Shown here: positions 59,332-64,000 of the stretch, in pieces
How the letters are laid out: each line of letters begins with the position of its first letter
Numbering within the stretch: position 1 is the stretch's first letter
Assembly (NCBI RefSeq): GCF_021261325.1
Contig: NZ_JAJSBI010000038.1
Location: 1 to 64,000, forward strand
Direction: 5' to 3'
Source of the DNA: Streptomyces guryensis
Lineage (GTDB): Bacteria > Actinomycetota > Actinomycetes > Streptomycetales > Streptomycetaceae
DNA length: 64,000 nucleotides
Notes under the pieces: generated by a model
The model's input: the letters and a program-made list of their open reading frames with translations, nothing else
Told to the model about the DNA's origin: nothing
Databases searched by the model: none
Translations under genes and position numbers: made by a program

Positions 59332-59390
59332 TTCAGTTGTGACTGTGCCGATGGAACTGTTCAGTTGTCGGTGTTCGGTTGTGGCTGTGC
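59332..59390 (+). repeat. short direct repeats upstream of devE
   Basis: Three copies of TTCRGTTGT start at 59332, 59360 and 59374, that is, at 28- and 14-bp spacing. The first and third extend to a similar 17-mer ending CTGTGC. Possible binding sites within the 290-bp region before devE. Confidence 0.5.
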
Positions 59391-59471
59391 GCTTGGTGAG
59401 GACTGGCCGAGCTCCCGGCTCCCCTCCGGAAGGGAGTCCGGCCAACCATTCTGAAGTTTGACCATGTTGTT

Positions 59472-59490
59472 GAAGTTGGCTACCAACTTC
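59472..59490. promoter_or_regulatory. palindromic operator upstream of devE
   Basis: 8-bp arms GAAGTTGG and CCAACTTC with a 3-bp centre (CTA). The same palindrome core (AAGTTGG, 3 bp, CCAACTT) lies at the corresponding place before devA. Shared flanking words (CTTATCTCCGCTTGG here, GTTATCCCCACTTGG at devA) continue downstream. Confidence 0.8.
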
Positions 59491-59563
59491 TCTCTACTTA
59501 TCTCCGCTTGGAAGCGGCTTATAACCACCTTCCCTGGAACTGCCCAAAGATGGCGGGAAGTTG

Positions 59564-59575
59564 TAGTGTTTGGTC
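59564..59575 (+). promoter_or_regulatory. devE promoter for a leaderless transcript
   Basis: TAGTGT (59564-59569) is followed by 6 nt and GTG 59576. The string GTTGTAG, one base, GTTTGGTCGTG is shared with the devA promoter. The first transcribed base would be at or next to the GTG. Confidence 0.65.
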
Positions 59576-60502
59576 GTGGACCCGAAACACGCCTCCGTCA
59601 CTGGACGGAAGAGGCCGCAGCGGCCACAGACGCCACAGAGATCACAGAGGTCGCATCGAGACGTGGCGGACGAGCTGCGCGCCCGTATCAGGTCGGGCGA
59701 GCTCCAACCGGGTCAACGCATGCCCACGCAGGCGAAACTGGCCGACGAGTTCGGCATCGAGCGCGGCGCGGTGCGCCAGGCGCTGCGCATCCTGCAGTCG
59801 GAACACCTGCTGACCAACGTTTCGAAGGGTGCTCCCGCGACCGTCGCTCCCGACCTGGGCCTCGGCAAGGCCCTGACCGGCCCCGGAGCCCCGCCGCTGC
59901 CGACCACTGTGGCCCTGGCCCCGCGCATAGCGAACGCTTTCGCCGCCCACCACGTGGAGATAGACGCCCTGTGCCTGACGGCCATCTCCCTGACGCTCGC
60001 CATCGGCGAACCGCTGCGCCAGATCCACGCGGGGCGACTGAAACCGGCCAAGCTGGACGTCCGGGTGCTGCTGCCGAGCCGCGACATCGACCTGGCCTTC
60101 CCGGCGCCCGTGGACGCATCCGCCGACGGCCGGCTGCAGCGCCGCTGGCTGGTCAACCGCAATGCCCAGGGCCAGGTGCTCCAGCACAACCTGCTGGCCC
60201 TGCGCGCCACGCACGGCATCGACGTGAACGTGACCTTCCGCGCCCTGCCGTTCACCCCGCCCGTGAAGCTGTACCTGCTCAACGGCATGGAGGCGCTCTT
60301 CGCGTACTACACGCTCACGCGGCGCGAGCAGGAGATCGACCACGAGCAACTGGAGATGTACGACGTCGAGGGCACCCAGTCCATGCTGTTCGCCTTCGAA
60401 CAGGGTCCGGGCCTGCGCGACACCACCTTCGTCGAGCAGTCGCACCTGTGGTTCAACGCACTGTGGGAGACGATCAGTTCGGAGCTTGTGCTCACGAGCT
60501 GA
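59576..60502 (+). CDS. devE: DevA-type GntR regulator, devE-like
   Basis: A 308-residue GntR-family regulator. The winged helix near residues 22-85 includes VADELRARIRSGELQPGQRM, PTQAKLADEFGIERGAVRQA and LRILQSEHLLTNV. The large C-terminal domain has strands NVTFRALPFTPPVKLYLLNG and LMFAFEQG-like segments shared with the two following paralogues, and differs from FadR/HutC folds. GTG 59576 is chosen from the leaderless promoter pattern. From memory, S. coelicolor has a devA paralogue, devE, at this place with a role in development; assignment of the symbol rests on position. Confidence 0.82.
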   Translation: MDPKHASVTGRKRPQRPQTPQRSQRSHRDVADELRARIRSGELQPGQRMPTQAKLADEFGIERGAVRQALRILQSEHLLTNVSKGAPATVAPDLGLGKALTGPGAPPLPTTVALAPRIANAFAAHHVEIDALCLTAISLTLAIGEPLRQIHAGRLKPAKLDVRVLLPSRDIDLAFPAPVDASADGRLQRRWLVNRNAQGQVLQHNLLALRATHGIDVNVTFRALPFTPPVKLYLLNGMEALFAYYTLTRREQEIDHEQLEMYDVEGTQSMLFAFEQGPGLRDTTFVEQSHLWFNALWETISSELVLTS

Positions 60503-60556
60503 CGTCTCCCACAGCGATGGGGACAGCGGCCGACCGGGCCGCAAGGGGCCCTGCGC

Positions 60557-60745
60557 TCATAGAGCGGGCCCCGCGACCAGCAGGGCGAGCACGACGGCCC
60601 CTATGGAACTGACAGCCGGATTCTTCGCCTTGATGCCTATGGTGAGCAGCAGCAGGCCGATGATGCCGGTGACGCCGTACTTCCACTGAACGGTCTGCTC
60701 GATGCCGACGACGAAGACGGCGGAGAGGAGGGCGAGGACGGGCAT
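60557..60745 (-). CDS. tiny hydrophobic membrane protein beside devA
   Basis: A 62-residue protein with two or three hydrophobic helices: MPVLALLSAVFVVGIEQTVQ, WKYGVTGIIGLLLLTIGIK and SIGAVVLALLVAG. GGGGGAACC precedes its ATG. It is transcribed divergently from devA, with the devA operator region between. It is clearly related to the small protein at 62551-62754 before the third GntR gene (GLLLL, GIKAK/GIRAR, GAVVL/GAAVML). Function unknown; the pairing suggests co-regulation with the GntR proteins. Confidence 0.7.
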   Translation of the reverse strand: MPVLALLSAVFVVGIEQTVQWKYGVTGIIGLLLLTIGIKAKNPAVSSIGAVVLALLVAGPAL

Positions 60746-60820
60746 GGTGGTTCCCCCTTCAGGCTTCGCGGGCGGGACGGTGCGTGGGGGGTGAGGCGGA
60801 TCCGATGAAGCAAAACTTCC

Positions 60821-60859
60821 GCCAACTGGACCAAGTTGGCAACCAACTTCAACTAAGTT
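60821..60859. promoter_or_regulatory. overlapping inverted repeats upstream of devA
   Basis: Three overlapping dyads: GCCAACT/AGTTGGC (60821-60840), AAGTTGG/CCAACTT with CAA centre (60833-60849) and AACTT/AAGTT (60845-60859). The second equals the devE palindrome except in its 3-bp centre. Likely binding region for DevA or its paralogues. Confidence 0.8.
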
Positions 60860-60923
60860 ATCCCCACTTGGTACCTACTCATAAACAAGTCAGATGCAAC
60901 TCCCCATAGATGGATCCGAGTTG

Positions 60924-60935
60924 TAGCGTTTGGTC
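60924..60935 (+). promoter_or_regulatory. devA promoter for a leaderless transcript
   Basis: TAGCGT (60924-60929) is followed by 6 nt (TTGGTC) and GTG 60936, as at devE. Upstream words (ACTCCCCATAGATGG here, ACTGCCCAAAGATGG at devE) are also conserved and may contain the -35 element. Confidence 0.65.
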
Positions 60936-61811
60936 GTGACCCAGGAGAACGTGGCAGTGAACGGCAGCAGAAGGCTCACGCCCCAGGAGATCGCCGACAT
61001 CCTGCGGGAACGGATCAACAAGGGCGACCTCAAGGCCGGGGACCGCCTGCCCACCCAGGCCGAACTGGCAGACGAGTTCGGCGTGGAACGCGGCGCCGTC
61101 CGCCAGGCCCTGCGCGCCCTCCAGCAAGACGGGTTGCTCAGCAATGTCAGCAAGGGAAGCCCCCCACGGATCGCGGAGCCGCCCGCGCCCGCTCGGGGGA
61201 AGCCGCAGCCGACGATGGTGGGGCTGGCGCCGCGACTCACGGAGGCGTTCACCGCGCCACGCGTCCGGATAGACGCCGCCTGTCTCACCGCGGAGACCCT
61301 GATGGTGGCCTTGGGTGAACCGCTGCGTCTCATCCACGAGGGTTCCATCAGCCCCGAGTCCATCGACGTCCGCATCCTGCTGCCGTCCCGCGAGATCACG
61401 CTCGCCTTCCCCGTCCCGGTCGAGGGCCCGGACGACGGCAACCCGGTCCACGAGCGCTGGCTGACCCAGCGCAACGCCCAGGGCCACGTGCTGCGCCACA
61501 ACCTTCAGGCTCTGCGCTCCTCCCACGGCATCGACGTCAACGTCACGTTCCGGGCGCTGCCGTTCACCCCACCGGTGAAGCTGTACCTCCTCAATGACAC
61601 GGAGGCGCTCATCGCGTACTACATGGTCACGCGCCGGGAGGAACTCTCCGACAGCGGAACCCTCGACATGTACGACGTCCTCGGCTCCGCTTCCCTCCTC
61701 TTCTCCTTCGACAAGAACACCGGCCAGCGCGACGCCGCGTTCGTCGAGCAGTCGCAGAAGTGGTTCGACGCCCTCTGGGAAACCATCACGACGGACCTGA
61801 CACTCTCCTAG
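60936..61811 (+). CDS. devA: DevA, GntR-family developmental regulator
   Basis: A 291-residue regulator, paralogous to devE along its whole length. The winged helix is EIADILRERINKGDLKAGDR, PTQAELADEFGVERGAVRQA and LRALQQDGLLSNV. The C-terminal domain includes IDVNVTFRALPFTPPVKLYL, nearly identical to devE. DevA is needed for normal aerial hyphae in S. coelicolor and is co-transcribed with devB. Here the stop TAG overlaps the devB GTG by one base, which fits that. GTG 60936 is chosen from the promoter pattern. Confidence 0.88.
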   Translation: MTQENVAVNGSRRLTPQEIADILRERINKGDLKAGDRLPTQAELADEFGVERGAVRQALRALQQDGLLSNVSKGSPPRIAEPPAPARGKPQPTMVGLAPRLTEAFTAPRVRIDAACLTAETLMVALGEPLRLIHEGSISPESIDVRILLPSREITLAFPVPVEGPDDGNPVHERWLTQRNAQGHVLRHNLQALRSSHGIDVNVTFRALPFTPPVKLYLLNDTEALIAYYMVTRREELSDSGTLDMYDVLGSASLLFSFDKNTGQRDAAFVEQSQKWFDALWETITTDLTLS

Positions 61812-62560
61812 TGACTCCTGATACGACGCAGACTGAACCGGTGACATCCGACACCGAGAAAATGCCCGAGGAACTGCGGGAGTTGATCACTCACGCGCAG
61901 GTGGTGCTCTGGGACTTCGACGGCCCGATCTGCCGGTTGTTCGCCGGACACTCGGCGGACCAGGTGGCCGACGGGCTGATGGAGTGGCTGGAGGGGCGAG
62001 GGCTGCACGGTCTGCTGACGGAGAGCGAGCGGGAGTCCCTGGACCCGCACATCGTGCTGCGCGCCGTGGACCGCCGGCGTCCCGGCAGCGATCTGGTGGC
62101 CGAGCTGGAGGAACGTCTCACCGAGGAAGAGCTGAAGGCCACGTCCTCCGCGATGCCCACGGCCTGGGCCGACCCACTGATACGCACCTGGGCGGCAGTG
62201 GGCTCCCGGCTGGCCATCACGACCAACAACTCCCCCCGGGTCGTGGGCAAGTACCTGAAGGACCGCAACCTCACCGATTGCTTTGCCCCCCACGTCTACG
62301 GTCGCACCGAGGACCTCCACCTGCTCAAGCCCGACCCGCACTGCCTCAACCGCGCCCTGCGCGCGATGGGTTCGGCCCCCTCCGACGCCTTGATGATCGG
62401 TGACACACCTTCCGATTTCCTCGCCGCGCGGCGGGCCGGCGTTCCGTTCCTCGGCTACGCGCGCAACGGCCACAAGGAGAAGCTGCTGCGGGGGGCGGGC
62501 GCCACCGCGGTGGTCGGGTCGTTGGAGCCGGTGCTGCGGGCGGTCAGGGCTCAGGCCTGA
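61811..62560 (+). CDS. devB: DevB, HAD-family hydrolase
   Basis: A 249-residue haloacid-dehalogenase-fold phosphatase. Motif I VVLWDFDGPICR (D-x-D), motif II TTNNS (Thr), motif III Lys in LLKPDP, and motif IV MIGDTPSDFLAA. The cap domain lies between motifs I and II (WLEGRGLHGLLTESE). Probably dephosphorylates a small metabolite. The GTG shares one base with the devA stop, so it is translationally coupled. ATG 61862 is a weaker alternative start. Confidence 0.85.
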   Translation: MTPDTTQTEPVTSDTEKMPEELRELITHAQVVLWDFDGPICRLFAGHSADQVADGLMEWLEGRGLHGLLTESERESLDPHIVLRAVDRRRPGSDLVAELEERLTEEELKATSSAMPTAWADPLIRTWAAVGSRLAITTNNSPRVVGKYLKDRNLTDCFAPHVYGRTEDLHLLKPDPHCLNRALRAMGSAPSDALMIGDTPSDFLAARRAGVPFLGYARNGHKEKLLRGAGATAVVGSLEPVLRAVRAQA

Positions 62561-62754
62561 GCCATCAGCACCACCAACATGACGGCGGCCCCGACTGCGA
62601 CCCCCTGGTGACGTGCGCGGATGCCCATGGCGAGGGTGCTCAGGAGCAGCAGTCCCAGCATGCCGAGCCTCGCCGTCACCAGGGATCCCACAGTGAGGCC
62701 GACGGCTTCCCGGAGTGCCGATAAGAGGAGCATGCCCTTCCACCTTCCTGCCAT
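62551..62754 (-). CDS. tiny hydrophobic membrane protein beside the third GntR gene
   Basis: A protein of about 67 residues (from ATG 62754: MAGRWKGMLLLSALREAVGL) with two to three hydrophobic helices, LGMLGLLLLSTLAMGI and VAVGAAVMLVVLMA. It resembles the protein at 60557-60745 in layout and in the GLLLL and GxRA/GxKA words. Starts at 62733 and 62784 are also possible; the last lies inside the palindrome at 62777-62792. It overlaps the devB 3' end by 10 nt and is divergent from the third GntR gene. Confidence 0.6.
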   Translation of the reverse strand: MAGRWKGMLLLSALREAVGLTVGSLVTARLGMLGLLLLSTLAMGIRARHQGVAVGAAVMLVVLMAQA

Positions 62755-62776
62755 TGTCAGTGAGCCTTGCGCTTTG

Positions 62777-62792
62777 CGGTCCAATTGGACCG
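62777..62792. promoter_or_regulatory. perfect 16-bp palindrome before the third GntR gene
   Basis: CGGTCCAATTGGACCG is a perfect palindrome between the divergent small membrane gene and the GntR gene. It keeps CCAA-TTGG, the core of the devE/devA operators (TTGG/CCAA), but in the opposite order. Likely operator of the local regulator. Confidence 0.7.
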
Positions 62793-62906
62793 GTTGTCGT
62801 AATGTGGATGTGCCCTGTCTGATTGATCCCTAATCAACTGGCAGGACTGGCAGGCGACTTGACTGAAAGTGGTGTGTCGGTGGCCGGTCGGCGGTACGGT
62901 CGCCGT

Positions 62907-63788
62907 GTGAGTGAACGGCAGGGCAGTGACGTAGGCGGCAGGGAGTTCCACCGGGTCGCCCAAGAACTGCGCGCGCGGATCGCCGACGGCAGGACGTATC
63001 CGCTTCGCTCCTTCCTGCCGTCCCAGCGGGATCTGGCCAATGAGTTCGGGGTGTCCCGGGACACCGTCCAGCGAGTGCTGCGGGAGCTGGTGGACGAAGG
63101 ACTGATCGAGTCCCGCCAGGGCAGCGGCTCACGCGTGGTGCGGGCAACCGGTCCGCAGCCCTCGCAGCCCGGGCCGCCCCGTGCGCATCCGGAGGTCGTG
63201 ACGATCGGTTCCCGGCTCGGCATGGCCTTCGAGGAGCGCGAAGTCACGCTGGACGTCTACACGTTGACGTCGGAATCGCTGAGCGCGCACATGCGGCTCC
63301 AGGCGGAGCGGATCGCCGGCGGCGAGATCGCCCCCGAGCGCGTTGCCCTGCGCATGCTGTTGCCCTCCGAGTCCCTTGTCCTGCCGTATCCGCAGGTCAT
63401 GGCGGACAGGGAGGACCCGCGGCTCAGGGGCCGTCTGCACGGCATCACGCGCGAGCACACGGCAGCGCTGACCAGGCTGTTCAGGGACCTGGAGACCGAG
63501 AGCCTCGTACCGTCCGTCTCCCTCGAGATCCGGCGTGTGCCGCTGACCCCGACGTTCAAGCTCTATCTCCTCAACGGCGTCGAGGCGCTGCACGCGCCCT
63601 ACCAGGTGATCGAGCGGCAGATCGGATTCGAGGACGGCACAGAGGTCGCCGCTCTGGATGTACTGGGCCTCGGTGCCACTCTCACGCATCACGCGAAGGA
63701 CGCCGACGACCCGAAGTCCGGGGGGACCGTCTTCGTCGACAGCATGCAGGGATGGTTCGACTCGGTCTGGAAGCATCTTGCCGAGTAG
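62907..63788 (+). CDS. third DevA-type GntR regulator
   Basis: A 293-residue GntR protein: VAQELRARIADGRTYPLRSF, LPSQRDLANEFGVSRDTVQR and VLRELVDEGLIESRQGSGSR form the winged helix. The C-terminal domain resembles devE/devA but is more divergent (LEIRRVPLTPTFKLYLLNGV against FRALPFTPPVKLYLLN). GTG 62907 is chosen because TACGGT (62895-62900) lies 6 nt upstream, the same leaderless spacing as the other two. The longer in-frame start at 62823 would overlap the promoter. Confidence 0.85.
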   Translation: MSERQGSDVGGREFHRVAQELRARIADGRTYPLRSFLPSQRDLANEFGVSRDTVQRVLRELVDEGLIESRQGSGSRVVRATGPQPSQPGPPRAHPEVVTIGSRLGMAFEEREVTLDVYTLTSESLSAHMRLQAERIAGGEIAPERVALRMLLPSESLVLPYPQVMADREDPRLRGRLHGITREHTAALTRLFRDLETESLVPSVSLEIRRVPLTPTFKLYLLNGVEALHAPYQVIERQIGFEDGTEVAALDVLGLGATLTHHAKDADDPKSGGTVFVDSMQGWFDSVWKHLAE

Positions 63789-64000
63789 GTCAAGAACTGT
63801 GCGCTAGCATGCCGCGAATCGTGCGAGCAACCGCTCCCGTCCATGCGTATGGGATGGCAGACAAGCCAGCTTTCGAACGATCCGATGCGGATGAGTGGCA
63901 ACCCACCCCCTGTGCTCACTTCACCGTCATTCCGGTCGTTCGGCACATCACACGGTGCCACAGTGTGTTCCCCAACCGAGCGTGAGTCACCCGGAGCGAC
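63789..64000. other. intergenic region, window end
   Basis: A possible 58-residue frame from ATG 63811 (MPRIVRATAPVHAYGMADKP) lacks a ribosome site and any known motif. A GTG near 63983 may begin the next gene but runs out of the window. The short string GTGCGCTAGCAT (about 63800) looks promoter-like. Confidence 0.3.

Noticed and set aside
63811..63985. A 58-residue frame at the right end
   Set aside because: No ribosome site, no motif and mixed codon pattern. Reported only as part of the intergenic region.
1..64000. CRISPR arrays, tRNA genes, insertion sequences or prophage genes
   Set aside because: I saw no regularly spaced identical repeats with unique spacers, no cloverleaf, no transposase or integrase motif and no phage structural genes.

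Overview
The window is high-GC actinobacterial chromosome, almost certainly Streptomyces. It opens with the 3' end of a 5S rRNA. It carries mycothiol synthase, an orphan GlnR-type regulator, a complete Nur, the WhiG anti-sigma factor RsiG and a devE/devA/devB-like locus. From memory, the order pst-pit-ppk-mshD-GlnR-cysA-nur-rsiG-dev matches the S. coelicolor SCO4126-SCO4192 region. Several genes appear leaderless, with a -10-like hexamer 6-7 nt before the start codon.

Layout: 1-0.7 kb, 5S end, terminator and an acetyltransferase. 0.7-7.9 kb, a leftward operon of a chromosomal type IV secretion-like system: VirD4-like protein with a degenerate P-loop, VirB4-like ATPase, SCO6880-like protein, VirB6-like protein, VirB8-like protein and a VirB2-like small membrane protein. 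8-13.6 kb is an accessory patch with secreted proteins, an S53 peptidase, a decayed S53 fragment and a MarR/FMN-reductase pair broken at their shared junction. 13.7-15.7 kb encodes a lytic transglycosylase/NlpC enzyme and a PAP2 phosphatase. 15.8-31.2 kb is a phosphate and polyphosphate island: a divergent FAD oxidase, PHO boxes, pstSCAB, DUF47-pit, csoR, a Nudix protein, a CHAD protein, ppk and mshD.

31.2-42.4 kb is a second accessory patch. It holds a 5'-nucleotidase relic, two very basic small peptides followed by an ABC exporter, a Uma2 protein, a pectate lyase-pectin methylesterase fusion, a DUF397 relic, a toxin-antitoxin-like pair and a three-gene WXG100-like cluster. 42.4-46.1 kb is a two-component system with an HtrA-like protease. 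46-58 kb returns to core genes: a LacI regulator, GlnR, MoaD-like, a Cys leader peptide with a sulfurtransferase, DsrE, nitrobindin-like, nur, ygfZ, dtd and rsiG. 58-64 kb contains an Eis-like acetyltransferase and three GntR regulators of the DevA type. Two of these share palindromic operators and promoters, and two lie beside related tiny membrane proteins.

The most promising undescribed system is the twin-peptide/exporter locus (32848-35091). It has an array of five ~10-bp direct repeats and a nested hairpin between peptide and exporter. A dispersed intergenic repeat with the core CAGCCCGTCCGGCGTTTGAG occurs at four loci. All family assignments come from reading motifs; no database search was possible.
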